The notes under the pieces are model-generated. The model did not search any database. It had not been told where the DNA came from and was given only the letters and a program-made list of their open reading frames with translations. From Desulfurellaceae bacterium (GTDB lineage: Bacteria > Desulfobacterota > Binatia > Bin18), in contig JAGWBB010000051.1 in the NCBI GenBank assembly GCA_021296095.1, positions 1 through 47,598 on the forward strand: a DNA stretch of 47,598 nt, written 5' to 3'. This document shows positions 17,599 to 25,992 of the stretch, piece by piece; position 1 is the first letter of the stretch; every line of letters begins with the position of its first letter. The position numbers and the translations under genes are program-made.

Positions 17599-18447
17599 AT
17601 GCATCCTTTTGATCATCCTGCTGTGACCCGTCTGATTGCCAGCGCCCTTGAGGAAGACCTTGGCCGGGGCGATGTGACTACCGCAGCGACCATTCCGGCC
17701 GAGTGTCCGGCCGAGGCCAGCATCACCGCCAAAGCGGATCTCAGGCTTGCCGGACTGCCCCTGATTGAACGGGTGGTGAAGGCCGTAGACCCGAACGCCA
17801 GGGTCAGCCTGCGGGCTGGCGAAGGCAGTGCGGTCCAAGCCGGCACGCTGGTGGCCGAGGTGTGGGGTGGGGCGGCCGGTCTGTTGATGGCCGAGCGGAC
17901 CGTGCTGAATTTCCTCCAGCACATGTGCGGTGTGGCAAGCCTGACCCGGCGCTTTGTCGAGGCGGTTGCCGACACCGCCTGCACGATCATTGACACGCGC
18001 AAAACCCTGCCGGGGTTTCGCTTGCTGGATAAATATGCCGTGACCCAGGGCGGGGGAACGAACCATCGGATGGGTTTGGACGACGGAGTGTTGATCAAGG
18101 ACAACCACATCAGTGTATGCGGCGGGGTCGGGCCGGCCGTCCGTCAGGCCCGGCAGCGGGCCTCGGCCCTGCTGCGGATTGAGGTCGAATGTACCAGCCT
18201 GGAACAGGTCGGCGAGGCGCTGGCGGCCGAGGCCGATATCCTGCTGCTGGACAACATGACGACCCGAGACATGCGCGACGCGGTCCAATTGGTAGGCGGC
18301 CGCGCCCTGCTTGAAGCCTCGGGCAATATGAGCCTGGAGCGGGTTCGGGAGGTCGCCCAGACCGGGGTGGATTTTATCTCGGTCGGTGCCCTGACCCACT
18401 CCGCCCCAGCCGTTGACCTGAGTATGGCGGTGTCGCCCCAGACCTGA
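17599..18447 (+). CDS. nadC: Quinolinate phosphoribosyltransferase (NadC)
   Basis: This enzyme converts quinolinate and PRPP to nicotinate mononucleotide in de novo NAD synthesis. The length is 282 residues. Family signatures are present: EEDLGRGDVTT near the N-terminus, the segment TVLNFLQHMCGVA, DTRKTLPGFRLLDKYAV with its PRPP/quinolinate-binding Arg and Lys, the GGGTNHRMGLDDGVLIKDNH motif, and EASGNMSLERV with the phosphate-binding Gly-Asn. ATG at 17599 has GGGGTG six bases upstream; a GTG at 17590 overlapping the valS stop is the alternative. It starts a compact cofactor cluster with birA and coaX. Confidence 0.95.
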   Translation: MHPFDHPAVTRLIASALEEDLGRGDVTTAATIPAECPAEASITAKADLRLAGLPLIERVVKAVDPNARVSLRAGEGSAVQAGTLVAEVWGGAAGLLMAERTVLNFLQHMCGVASLTRRFVEAVADTACTIIDTRKTLPGFRLLDKYAVTQGGGTNHRMGLDDGVLIKDNHISVCGGVGPAVRQARQRASALLRIEVECTSLEQVGEALAAEADILLLDNMTTRDMRDAVQLVGGRALLEASGNMSLERVREVAQTGVDFISVGALTHSAPAVDLSMAVSPQT

Positions 18448-18474
18448 GGTGCCCCCCGTCAGGAGTCCTCAACC

Positions 18475-19311
18475 ATGTCCGAACCAGACTTTGGTGTTGC
18501 CGTCGGGAGCCGACTCAAGACACGTTTGCTTGGCAGACCGCTCCATTTTTTTGAGACGATCGACTCCACCAATACCTACGCCGGGCAGCTGGCTGCCGAG
18601 GGCGCGGCCGAAGGCACGCTGGTAGTCGCCGACGCCCAGACCGGCGGCCGGGGTCGCCTCGGCCGCAGCTGGGTCTCGCCGGCCGGGGTGAACCTGTACT
18701 GCTCGCTCATTCTGCGTCCGCCTATCGCCGCCAGTCTGGCTCCCCAGATCAATCTGGTGGCTGCGGTGGCGGTGGCCGACACGATTGCCGGGCTGGACGG
18801 GCTGCCTCCGGCCATCAAATGGCCCAACGATGTGTTGCTCTCGGGCAAAAAGGTGTGCGGCATCCTGGCCGAGATGCAGACCCGGGGCGAGCACTTGCAG
18901 GCCATCATTCTTGGCATCGGGGTGAATCTCAACGCCCGGCTTGAGGCGTTTCCCGAGGAACTACGCGACAAAGCGGCCTCGCTGTTTGTGGTGACCGGCA
19001 CGCCGGTTGAGCGCGCCGCCTTCACCGCCAGCCTGCTGACCCACCTTGAGCAAGCCTATCTTCTCTGGTTAGAAGAAGGCTTTCCGGCTCTGCGCGCGGC
19101 CTGGGAGCGCTATGCCGCCGACCTGATCGGCCGCCAGATTGCGGTCGCCGCCCAGGGTGAGGCGATCAGCGGGACGGTCCTGGGCCTGGATACGGACGGA
19201 GCCTTACTCGTGCGGGAGCAGACAACCGAGACGCCGCGCCGGGTGGTGGCGGGTGAGGTCAGCGTGATCGGCGGGTATCAACAGGGTGGAACACATGATC
19301 CTCGTGATTGA
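18475..19311 (+). CDS. birA: Biotin-[acetyl-CoA-carboxylase] ligase (BirA, catalytic type)
   Basis: This enzyme makes biotinyl-AMP and attaches biotin to the carboxyl carrier protein. The biotin/ATP loop GGRGRLGRSW and the neighbouring ETIDSTNTYA are conserved, along with KWPNDVLLSGKKVCGIL and LGIGVNLN. The C-terminal SH3-like domain is present (QGEAISGTVLGLDTDGALLV). At 278 residues with catalytic motifs near the N-terminus it lacks the helix-turn-helix of E. coli BirA, so it should not repress biotin genes. AGGAG precedes the ATG. Its end overlaps coaX by 17 bases. Confidence 0.94.
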   Translation: MSEPDFGVAVGSRLKTRLLGRPLHFFETIDSTNTYAGQLAAEGAAEGTLVVADAQTGGRGRLGRSWVSPAGVNLYCSLILRPPIAASLAPQINLVAAVAVADTIAGLDGLPPAIKWPNDVLLSGKKVCGILAEMQTRGEHLQAIILGIGVNLNARLEAFPEELRDKAASLFVVTGTPVERAAFTASLLTHLEQAYLLWLEEGFPALRAAWERYAADLIGRQIAVAAQGEAISGTVLGLDTDGALLVREQTTETPRRVVAGEVSVIGGYQQGGTHDPRD

Positions 19312-20059
19312 CGTGGGCAATACCCACACCGTGCTCGGCATCTATCAGCACGATACGCTCAGCCATCACTGGCGTCTGACGACCGATGCGGGACGTACCT
19401 CGGACGAGTATAGCGTGCTGCTGAGCAGCGTCTTTGCGGCTTCCGACATTGCGTTTGCGTCGATTGAGGGCATCGCCGTGTCGTGCGTGGTGCCGCCGAT
19501 GATTCGGGTCGTTGAAGAGTTGAGCCACTCCCTTTTCCGCCGCTCTCCGCTGATTATCGGTCCCGGCACCAAAACCGGCATGCCGATCCTGTACGATGTG
19601 CCGCGCGAGGTGGGCGCGGACCGGATTGTGAACGCCGTGGCCGCCTATGAGCGCTATCAGGAGGCCACAATCGTGGTTGATTTTGGCACCGCGACGACGT
19701 TTGACTATGTGACGGCCAACGGCGAGTATCTGGGCGGCGCGATTGTGCCCGGCGTCGGGATTTCCCTCGACGCCCTGTATACCAAAACGGCCAAACTGTA
19801 CCGGGTGGAGCTGACCAAGCCGCCCAAGGTGGTCGGCCGCAACACTGTGCATGCAATCCAGTCCGGGATTTGTTATGGATATACCGCGCTCGTTGACGGC
19901 ATGGTTGACCGGATTCGCCGGGAGAACGCCAGCCGCGCCCGGGTCATTGCCACCGGAGGATTTGCCGAATTGATTGCCGACGAATCGTCTACCATCGAAA
20001 CGATAGACGAGTTCCTGACCCTGGCCGGGCTCCGTATTCTATATGAACGCAACCACTGA
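19295..20059 (+). CDS. coaX: Type III pantothenate kinase (CoaX)
   Basis: This enzyme phosphorylates pantothenate in the first committed step of coenzyme A synthesis. It is an ASKHA-fold kinase: phosphate-1 motif MILVIDVGNTHTVLGIY at the start, GADRIVNAVAAYERY, then DFGTATTFDYV and the GGAIVPGVGIS loop. The ATG at 19295 has AGGGTGG six bases upstream and gives 254 residues, the normal size. A GTG at 19286 is also in frame. It overlaps birA, a common bacterial pairing. Confidence 0.95.
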   Translation: MILVIDVGNTHTVLGIYQHDTLSHHWRLTTDAGRTSDEYSVLLSSVFAASDIAFASIEGIAVSCVVPPMIRVVEELSHSLFRRSPLIIGPGTKTGMPILYDVPREVGADRIVNAVAAYERYQEATIVVDFGTATTFDYVTANGEYLGGAIVPGVGISLDALYTKTAKLYRVELTKPPKVVGRNTVHAIQSGICYGYTALVDGMVDRIRRENASRARVIATGGFAELIADESSTIETIDEFLTLAGLRILYERNH

Positions 20060-20110
20060 CACGGGGCGCCGCCGACCGCGCCCCGGCCCGCGACACACAG
20101 GAGGGCTCCG

Positions 20111-22186
20111 ATGGCTGATGACATCCGCCGTATTCGTACTATTGGTCTCTTGGCTGAGGGGGGAGCGGGGAAAACAACCCTGGCCGAAGCCCTGTTGTAC
20201 GCCTCTGGCACCACGACCCGCCAGGGCCGGGTCGATGACGGCAACTCGGCGTTTGATTTTGAGCCCGAGGAGATCCGTCGCAAAGCCTCGCTGTCCACTG
20301 CGGCCCATTCCCTCAGCTGGCAGCGCCACGCCATTTGCCTCCTCGATCCCCCCGGCATGGCCAACTTTTTATCCGACACGCGCTACGCCATGGAGGCCAT
20401 GAGCGGGGCGGTGTTTGTGGCCGGCCCGGCCGGTCAGCTCAAGGTCGAGAGCGAACGCGTGTGGGGCTGGGCCAACCTGTTGCAGCTGCCCCGGCTGGTG
20501 TGCCTGTCGCGCCTGGACCGTGAAGAGGGCAGTCTGGAGACCGCCCTCGGCGGGCTGCGCGACACCCTCGAAGGCCAGTTTGTGCCGGTCCAGATCCCGA
20601 TCGGTTTCCAGGCCGACTTCAGCGGGGTGGTGGACCTGCTGACGATGAAGGCGCTGATGTTCAGCGGGGATAATGGCGCGGTTGAGGAGCAGGATATCCC
20701 GGCTGAGGTGCAGGACGAGGCCGATACCCGGCGTGAGCAGCTGGTTGAGGCGATTGCCGAACTCGACGACGACCTCCTCAACCGCTACCTCGAAGGTGAG
20801 GACATCACCACCGACGAACTCAAACAGGGCCTGGCCAAGGCGGTTGCCGCCGCCCAGCTGTACCCCGTGCTGTGCGTGTCGGGTGGGCAGTGCGCCGGCA
20901 TCCAGCCTCTGCTCGACGCCCTGGTCGCCTATCTGCCCTCGCCCGACCAGACGCCGGCGGTGACCGGTAAACATCCAAAAAGCCAGGACGATGAAGAGCG
21001 GGCGCCCGATCCGGCCGCGCCGTTTTCGGCCCGGGTGTTCAAGACCCTGGACTCGCCTACCGGTCGCCTGTCCCTGGTGCGGGTGTGTTCGGGCACGCTG
21101 GCCAGCGACTCGGTGGCGTATAATGCCAGCCGTGATGCCCGGGAGCGGCTCGGCCAGCTGTTTGGTCTGGACGGCAAAAAACAACAGCCGGTGGCCTCGG
21201 CCCTGCCCGGTCAGGTGGTGGCCATTGCCAAGCTCAAGGAGACTCGCACCGGGGATACCCTGTGTGACGAGAAGACGCCGATTGTGCTGCCGCCGCTGCC
21301 GGAGTTTTCTCCGGCTATCTCTTTTGCCCTGGGGCTCAAGGCCCGCGGCGACGAGGAAAAAATCCTGTCTTCTCTGAGCCGCCTGGCCGAGGAAGACATG
21401 GCCCTCAAGGTTGATCGTGATGCCCAGTCGAACGATATTCTGATTTCCGGCGCCGGCCAGCTCCACATTGAGGTCGTGGTCGAGAAGCTCAAGCGGCGCT
21501 ACGGAGTCGAGGCAGAGCTGAAAGCCCCCAAGGTGCCCTACCGCGAGACGGTCAACGGCACGGCCGAGGCTCAGGGGCGGCTCAAGAAGCAGTCCGGTGG
21601 ACGCGGGCAGTTCGGGGACACCTGGATCAAGCTGGAACCCCTGCCGCGTGGCGCTGGTTTTGAATTTGTCGATAAGATTCGCGGCGGAGCGATCCCGCGC
21701 CAGTATATCCCGTCGGTCGAAAAAGGGGCGGTCGGCGCCCTGGCCAAGGGCTTTCTGGCCAGCTATCCCCTCGTCGATGTCAAAGTGACGCTGTACGACG
21801 GGTCCTACCACGAGGTGGATTCGTCCGATATGGCCTTCCAGATCGCCGCTTCCATCGGCATTCAGAACGCCCTGGAAAAGGCCAAGCCGGTCATTCTGGA
21901 GCCGATCATGCAGATGGAGATCACCGTCCCCGAGGAGTATACGGGTGACATCACGGGCGACCTGAATCGCCGCCGGGGACGGCTCAACAGTGTTGACGCC
22001 AAAGGCCACAATCAGGTCATTCAGGCCTCCGTGCCAATGGCTGAGATTCTGACCTACGCGCCCGATCTGCGGTCAATGACCAGTGGCCGGGGAACCTTTG
22101 AGATGGCGTTTTCGCACTACGAAGAGGTCCCTCACCATCTGACCGACAAGATCGTCCAGGAGTCCAAGCAAGCCCGGGACGAATAG
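20111..22186 (+). CDS. Elongation factor G-like translational GTPase (EF-G-2 type)
   Basis: This ribosome-associated GTPase has all five EF-G domains over 691 residues. The P-loop is GGAGKTTL instead of the AHIDAGKTT form of canonical EF-G. Switch II reads DPPGMANF where canonical EF-G has DTPGHVDF, so the catalytic histidine is methionine. The guanine-specificity NKxD motif is SRLD. Domain IV and V motifs (GRGQFGDTWIKLEP, EPIMQMEITVPEEYTGD, LNRRRG) are well kept. This pattern is that of the EF-G-2 paralogues (like Thermus TTHA1498), whose role is unsettled. The main fusA is presumably elsewhere. AGGAGG lies about five bases before the ATG. Confidence 0.88.
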   Translation: MADDIRRIRTIGLLAEGGAGKTTLAEALLYASGTTTRQGRVDDGNSAFDFEPEEIRRKASLSTAAHSLSWQRHAICLLDPPGMANFLSDTRYAMEAMSGAVFVAGPAGQLKVESERVWGWANLLQLPRLVCLSRLDREEGSLETALGGLRDTLEGQFVPVQIPIGFQADFSGVVDLLTMKALMFSGDNGAVEEQDIPAEVQDEADTRREQLVEAIAELDDDLLNRYLEGEDITTDELKQGLAKAVAAAQLYPVLCVSGGQCAGIQPLLDALVAYLPSPDQTPAVTGKHPKSQDDEERAPDPAAPFSARVFKTLDSPTGRLSLVRVCSGTLASDSVAYNASRDARERLGQLFGLDGKKQQPVASALPGQVVAIAKLKETRTGDTLCDEKTPIVLPPLPEFSPAISFALGLKARGDEEKILSSLSRLAEEDMALKVDRDAQSNDILISGAGQLHIEVVVEKLKRRYGVEAELKAPKVPYRETVNGTAEAQGRLKKQSGGRGQFGDTWIKLEPLPRGAGFEFVDKIRGGAIPRQYIPSVEKGAVGALAKGFLASYPLVDVKVTLYDGSYHEVDSSDMAFQIAASIGIQNALEKAKPVILEPIMQMEITVPEEYTGDITGDLNRRRGRLNSVDAKGHNQVIQASVPMAEILTYAPDLRSMTSGRGTFEMAFSHYEEVPHHLTDKIVQESKQARDE

Positions 22187-22198
22187 CCGGGTGTGACA

Positions 22199-22225
22199 TT
22201 GACAAGCCGAGTCCGCCTGTATTAC
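22199..22225 (+). promoter_or_regulatory. Possible sigma70 promoter upstream of the YdcH-like gene
   Basis: TTGACA (22199-22204) is followed after 15 bases by TATTAC (22220-22225). The spacer is short, so this is tentative. Confidence 0.35.
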
Positions 22226-22260
22226 AGTCGGGGCGTCGTCCAAGTCTCAGGAGGACCCGT

Positions 22261-22494
22261 ATGGAAGCCAAAGAAGAAGAGCTGATCCGCTCGTTGATCG
22301 ATACCGATCCCGAGCTGCGTCGCTGCTACGAAGAACACCAACAGCTCAAGCACCGCCTTGAACAGCTCCGCCAACAGGCCCACCTGACCGAGCAGGAGGA
22401 GCTTGAGGAAAAGCGGATTCAAAAACAGAAACTGGCCGGAAAAGACCGTATCATGCAGATTCTGGCCCGTCACCGACAGCGGACCGCAGCCTGA
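22261..22494 (+). CDS. YdcH/DUF465 family small coiled-coil protein
   Basis: This protein of 77 residues is nearly all charged helix. The family core is seen in LIDTDPELRRCYEEHQQL and in the closing lysine-rich KQKLAGKDRIMQILARH, which matches the usual DUF465 K-x-KD-x-[IL] ending. The function of the family is unknown. Some members are linked to cell-surface stress or cytoskeletal functions, but nothing here supports a choice. AGGAGG lies seven bases before the ATG. It follows the EF-G-2 gene after a 74-base gap and is followed by a strong hairpin. Confidence 0.85.
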   Translation: MEAKEEELIRSLIDTDPELRRCYEEHQQLKHRLEQLRQQAHLTEQEELEEKRIQKQKLAGKDRIMQILARHRQRTAA

Positions 22495-22528
22495 ACGCGT
22501 CGCGATTTTTCCTGCCGTGTGAGTCTGT

Positions 22529-22560
22529 GTGAGGGGGGAGCGGGAGCGGTCCCCCCTCAC
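22529..22560 (+). terminator. Strong hairpin between ydcH-like gene and ilvN
   Basis: A perfect 11-bp stem, GTGAGGGGGGA with TCCCCCCTCAC, encloses an 11-base loop. TTTCTCCC follows, so the U-tract is weak. It may terminate the upstream gene or modulate entry into ilvN, which starts 34 bases later. No leader peptide with branched-chain codons is visible here. Confidence 0.5.
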
Positions 22561-22594
22561 TTTCTCCCACACCCTTCCCCACGCCGAAAACCGT

Positions 22595-23146
22595 ATGCGC
22601 CACACTATCTCCATACTTGTCGAAAACGAAGCCGGCGTCCTGGCCCGGGTGGCCGGTCTGTTCAGCGGCCGGAATTTCAATATCAGCAGTCTGTGTGTCG
22701 CCGAAACGACCGATGACACCGTGTCCCGGGTTACCCTGGTCACCGACGGCGACGATCAGGTCGTCGAGCAGATCACCAAGCAGCTGCATAAGCTGATCTG
22801 TGTCATCAAGGTGGTCGATTTTCAGGACAGCCCGCACGTCGAGCGTGAGATGGCGCTCATCAAGGTGGCGCCGGATGAGCGGGCGCGCAGTGAGGTACTC
22901 AATATCGTCAATATTTTCCGGGCCAAGGTGGTTGACGCGGGTCCGCGTTCCTACGTCATTGAGGTGACCGGAGACGAAGGCAAGATTACGGCCATTCTGG
23001 AACTGCTCAGACCGCTCGGCGTCCGGGAAGTGGTCCGCACCGGCAAGGTTGCCATCCAGCGCGGCGTGCAGGTGTTGTCGGCCGCCAACGGGGGCGAGAC
23101 GCTGGAACTCAACAAGCGAAAAATCCACAAGGAGAAGGCAGCATGA
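22595..23146 (+). CDS. ilvN: Acetolactate synthase small (regulatory) subunit
   Basis: This is the regulatory subunit that activates the large subunit and carries valine feedback inhibition. The ACT domain opens [21 protein letters not shown] and continues [18 protein letters not shown]-terminal ACT-like domain follows after [18 protein letters not shown]. Length is 183 residues, from ATG 22595, the conserved start. An upstream in-frame start would add unrelated residues translated from the hairpin. The catalytic subunit gene ilvB is not adjacent, unlike the common ilvBNC order. It overlaps ilvC by four bases (ATGA). Confidence 0.94.
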   Translation: MRHTISILVENEAGVLARVAGLFSGRNFNISSLCVAETTDDTVSRVTLVTDGDDQVVEQITKQLHKLICVIKVVDFQDSPHVEREMALIKVAPDERARSEVLNIVNIFRAKVVDAGPRSYVIEVTGDEGKITAILELLRPLGVREVVRTGKVAIQRGVQVLSAANGGETLELNKRKIHKEKAA

Positions 23147-24159
23147 ATATTTACTACGACAAAGACGCCGACCTGTCCCTGCTCAAGGACAAGAAGATCG
23201 CCATTGTCGGCTACGGCAGCCAGGGCCACGCCCACGCGCTCAACCTGCGTGACAGCGGCATGGACGTGCGGATCGCCCTCAAGTCGGGCAGCGGCTCGTG
23301 GCCCAAGGCCGAAAGCGCCGGTTTTCTGGTCCAGGAGGTCGCCCAGGCGGCCAAAGAGGCCGATATCATCATGATTCTGACCCCGGACGAGGTGGCCAGC
23401 GAAATGTATGAGGCCGATATCAAAGCCGGGCTGCGGCCGGGGACCTGCCTGGCCTGTGCTCACGGCTTCAACATCCATTTCAAAAAGATCGTCCCGCCGG
23501 CCGATGTGAACGTCTTCATGGTCGCGCCCAAGGGGCCGGGCCATCTGCTGCGCAGCGAGTTTGAAAAGGGCCAGGGCGTGCCGTGTCTGATCGCCATCGC
23601 CCAGGACCCGTCGGGCAGCACCAAGGATATTGCTCTGGCCTACGCCTCGGCCATTGGCGGTGGCCGGGCGGCGGTTCTGGAGACATCGTTCAAGGAAGAG
23701 ACCGAGACCGATCTGTTTGGCGAACAGACCGTGCTGTGCGGTGGGGTCACCGAACTCATGCGGGCCGGTTTCGAGACCCTGGTCGAGGCTGGCTATGCGC
23801 CGGAGATGGCCTTCTTCGAGTGCATCCACGAGATGAAGCTGATTGTCGATCTGGTCTACGAGGGCGGCATCACCAATATGCGCTACTCGGTCAGCAATAC
23901 CGCCGAATACGGCGACATGACCCGTGGCAAGCGGGTCATCGGCGAGGAGACGCGCACGGCCATGAAGGCCATCCTGACCGATATCCAGTCCGGCAAGTTT
24001 GCCGACGAGTGGATTGCCGAACACCGCTCCGGCTCGCCCAACTTCAACGCCCTCCGGGAGGCGGCCAAGGGCCATCAATCCGAAGTGGTCGGCACCCATC
24101 TGCGGGGCATGATGCCCTGGATGCAGCAGAACCGCCTGGTTGATAAGGCGAAAAATTAG
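23143..24159 (+). CDS. ilvC: Ketol-acid reductoisomerase
   Basis: This enzyme isomerises and reduces acetolactate or acetohydroxybutyrate in valine, leucine and isoleucine synthesis. The Rossmann motif [17 protein letters not shown] is near residue 25. The short loop after it ([13 protein letters not shown]) is the class I, NADPH-preferring length of seven residues. The knotted C-terminal domain carries the Mg ligands in [10 protein letters not shown] and in [18 protein letters not shown]. At 338 residues it is a standard class I enzyme. It is translationally coupled to ilvN. Confidence 0.97.
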   Translation: MNIYYDKDADLSLLKDKKIAIVGYGSQGHAHALNLRDSGMDVRIALKSGSGSWPKAESAGFLVQEVAQAAKEADIIMILTPDEVASEMYEADIKAGLRPGTCLACAHGFNIHFKKIVPPADVNVFMVAPKGPGHLLRSEFEKGQGVPCLIAIAQDPSGSTKDIALAYASAIGGGRAAVLETSFKEETETDLFGEQTVLCGGVTELMRAGFETLVEAGYAPEMAFFECIHEMKLIVDLVYEGGITNMRYSVSNTAEYGDMTRGKRVIGEETRTAMKAILTDIQSGKFADEWIAEHRSGSPNFNALREAAKGHQSEVVGTHLRGMMPWMQQNRLVDKAKN

Positions 24160-24215
24160 GGATGCAGCGCTGGGCCTGAGGCCATGTCCCGGGCCTCCGC
24201 TCCGGCGCCTCGCGT

Positions 24216-24884
24216 ATGCACTTTGCGCCACAGGGCTACCCCTGGATCTTCGGCCTCGGTTCGGCCTCGCTGATCCTCGGCCTGCTTGAGTTTCGTATTC
24301 CCAGCCTGGGGATCTTCTTTCTGTGTCTGTTTGTCGCCTATTTCTTTCGTGACCCGAACCGCACGCCTCCCGAGGGCCAGCGCCTCATTGTTGCGCCCGC
24401 CGATGGCAGGGTCGTGACGGTTGAGCAACCGTGTCAGGACCCCCGTTTTTTGCCCGCTCCGACCATTCGAGTGGGTATTTTCATGTCGCCGCTCGACGTG
24501 CATGTGAACCGTCTGTCGGTCTCGGGCCGGATCGAGGCGGTCCGCTATCAGCCCGGAAAATTTCGTCCGGCCTTTGCCGAGGCAGCGGCCGAGGTCAACG
24601 AACAGAATGCCGTGACCATCCGGGACGAACAGGGGGGCAGGATTGCGCTGGTCCAGATTGCCGGTATCCTGGCCCGACGGATCGTGTGTCGGCTGAAAGG
24701 CGGCGAGCGGGTCGAACAGGGCGCGCGCTACGGCATGATCATGTTCGGCTCCCGGGTCGATGTGTACTGTCCGCCCCAGGTCGCACTGAAAGTTGAGGTC
24801 GGACAGCGGGTGAAGGCCGGCGAGACAATTCTGGCGGTCTATCCTCCGACCAGCGGCGAAGACGGAAGGATCGAAACGGCATGA
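24216..24884 (+). CDS. psd: Phosphatidylserine decarboxylase, short type
   Basis: This enzyme makes phosphatidylethanolamine from phosphatidylserine at the membrane. It is a pyruvoyl enzyme: self-cleavage is expected between Gly178 and Ser179 in MFGSRVDVY. Two hydrophobic stretches (about 8-24 and 31-44) anchor the N-terminus. Conserved PADGRV and FMSPLDVHVNR precede the cleavage site. At 222 residues it is the short archaeal-type (PSD-A) form. Its end overlaps pssA by four bases, so both steps of PE synthesis are co-translated. Confidence 0.94.
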   Translation: MHFAPQGYPWIFGLGSASLILGLLEFRIPSLGIFFLCLFVAYFFRDPNRTPPEGQRLIVAPADGRVVTVEQPCQDPRFLPAPTIRVGIFMSPLDVHVNRLSVSGRIEAVRYQPGKFRPAFAEAAAEVNEQNAVTIRDEQGGRIALVQIAGILARRIVCRLKGGERVEQGARYGMIMFGSRVDVYCPPQVALKVEVGQRVKAGETILAVYPPTSGEDGRIETA

Positions 24885-25738
24885 CACAGGCCACCCCCCA
24901 GACAAAGCTACGCTCCCTGCCGCGACGCAAAATGGGCCCGCCGCTGCGCAAAGGGGTCTACCTGCTGCCCAGCCTGTTTACCACCGGTGGGCTGTTCTGC
25001 GGCTTCTACGCCATTATTGCCACCCTGGGCGAGGCGTATGTGTTTGCCGCGATTGCGATGCTGGTCGCCATGGTCTTTGATGGGCTCGACGGGCGTATCG
25101 CCCGGCTGACCAAGACCTCGAGTAAATTCGGCGTTGAGTATGACTCGCTGGCCGATCTGGTCGCCTTCGGGGTGGCACCCGGGGTGCTGGCCTACTGCTG
25201 GGCGCTCGAATCGTGGCAGGCCTGGGGCTGGCTGGCCGCAGCCCTGTATGTCACCTGTGGGGCGCTGCGGCTGGCCCGCTTCAATGTCAAGTCTGAAACC
25301 GCAGATAAGACCCATTTTGTCGGCCTGCCGATTCCTGCCGCCTCGGCGGTGGTGGCCACGACCGTCCTGCTGGACGATTTTCTGGGTGGAGCCGGGGGCA
25401 GCGCCAAGCAGATTGCCCCGCTGGTGCTGATCTATACCCTGGCCGGTCTGATGGTCAGCAATATTCGCTACTACAGTTTCAAGGAACTCAAGCTGCGCGA
25501 CCGCAAGCCTTTCTGGCTGCTGCTGCTGTCCATCATTGCGATTCAGATCACGATCGCCCAGCCGCACGTCATGCTGTTTGGCGTCTCCTGGTGTTATGCC
25601 GCCTCCGGGCCGCTGTGGCTGCTGGTCCGGTTGGGTCGGCTCGGGTTGGGCAAGCTGAAAAAGGCGCCGCCCGCCCCCCCGCTGGAAAACGTCCGTCCGC
25701 TGCAGACGCTTGACACGGATAAGGAAGGTCCGTTATAG
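24881..25738 (+). CDS. pssA: CDP-diacylglycerol-serine O-phosphatidyltransferase
   Basis: This integral membrane enzyme makes phosphatidylserine from CDP-diacylglycerol and serine. The CDP-alcohol phosphotransferase signature is complete: DGLDGRIARL followed by SSKFGVEYDSLADLVAFG, with all the expected aspartates. About eight membrane segments are visible across 285 residues. It is coupled to psd through ATGA. The promoter of the downstream leu genes lies inside its last codons (25710-25739). Confidence 0.95.
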   Translation: MTQATPQTKLRSLPRRKMGPPLRKGVYLLPSLFTTGGLFCGFYAIIATLGEAYVFAAIAMLVAMVFDGLDGRIARLTKTSSKFGVEYDSLADLVAFGVAPGVLAYCWALESWQAWGWLAAALYVTCGALRLARFNVKSETADKTHFVGLPIPAASAVVATTVLLDDFLGGAGGSAKQIAPLVLIYTLAGLMVSNIRYYSFKELKLRDRKPFWLLLLSIIAIQITIAQPHVMLFGVSWCYAASGPLWLLVRLGRLGLGKLKKAPPAPPLENVRPLQTLDTDKEGPL

Positions 25739-25739
25739 G
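25710..25739 (+). promoter_or_regulatory. Sigma70-type promoter of the leu leader
   Basis: A consensus TTGACA (25710-25715), an 18-base spacer and TATAGG (25734-25739) lie at the end of pssA. Transcription would begin near 25746, about 25 bases before the leader peptide ATG. Confidence 0.6.
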
Positions 25740-25769
25740 TAGCCGGATACAGACTGTAACGGGAACATC

Positions 25770-25877
25770 ATGATTGCGCACAAGGTGACTCTTGGACTGT
25801 TCGGCGAGCTGGGACGTGGCCTGCTGCTAAGCCTACTGCTTAGCACCCCGCCTGCTGGTTCCAAGAGACACGCGTAA
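25770..25877 (+). CDS. Leu-rich leader peptide of the leuA attenuator
   Basis: An open frame of 35 codons plus stop has nine leucines. Six sit in two runs of three separated by serine: LLL (18-20), S, LLL (22-24). Two of the nine are CTA and two are CTT, codons that are uncommon in this high-GC sequence and would slow ribosomes further when leucyl-tRNA is scarce. The start ATG has only a weak GGGAA upstream. The Leu codons lie inside an RNA hairpin, GCTAAGC (25826-25832) with GCTTAGC (25838-25844). A second stem, CCACGGG with CCTGTGG (25897-25903, 25916-25922), and then the terminator follow. This is the classic arrangement of amino-acid attenuators. Confidence 0.8.
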   Translation: MIAHKVTLGLFGELGRGLLLSLLLSTPPAGSKRHA

Positions 25878-25935
25878 ACACAAGAGCTGTCGGGGACCAC
25901 GGGCGGGATTCTCAGCCTGTGGCCTCGTGTTCGTC

Positions 25936-25970
25936 AAAAGGGCTGCGGGATACCTCGCAGCCCTTTTTTT
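25936..25970 (+). terminator. Intrinsic terminator (attenuator) before leuA
   Basis: A perfect stem, AAAGGGCTGCG with CGCAGCCCTTT, encloses GGATACCT and runs into a tract of seven T. It lies 59 bases after the leader peptide stop and 22 bases before leuA, with a GAAGGAGG ribosome binding site after it. As it stands between a promoter and leuA, it must be conditional. Confidence 0.9.
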
Positions 25971-25992
25971 GTGACATCGAAGGAGGACCGCT

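Noticed and set aside
20369-22009. 546-codon minus-strand frame opposite the EF-G-like gene
   Set aside because: Antisense shadow in GC-rich sequence with no recognisable motif.
25740-25992. T-box or leucine riboswitch before leuA
   Set aside because: No T-box AGGGTGGNACCGCG-like motif is present, and the Leu-rich leader peptide explains the arrangement.
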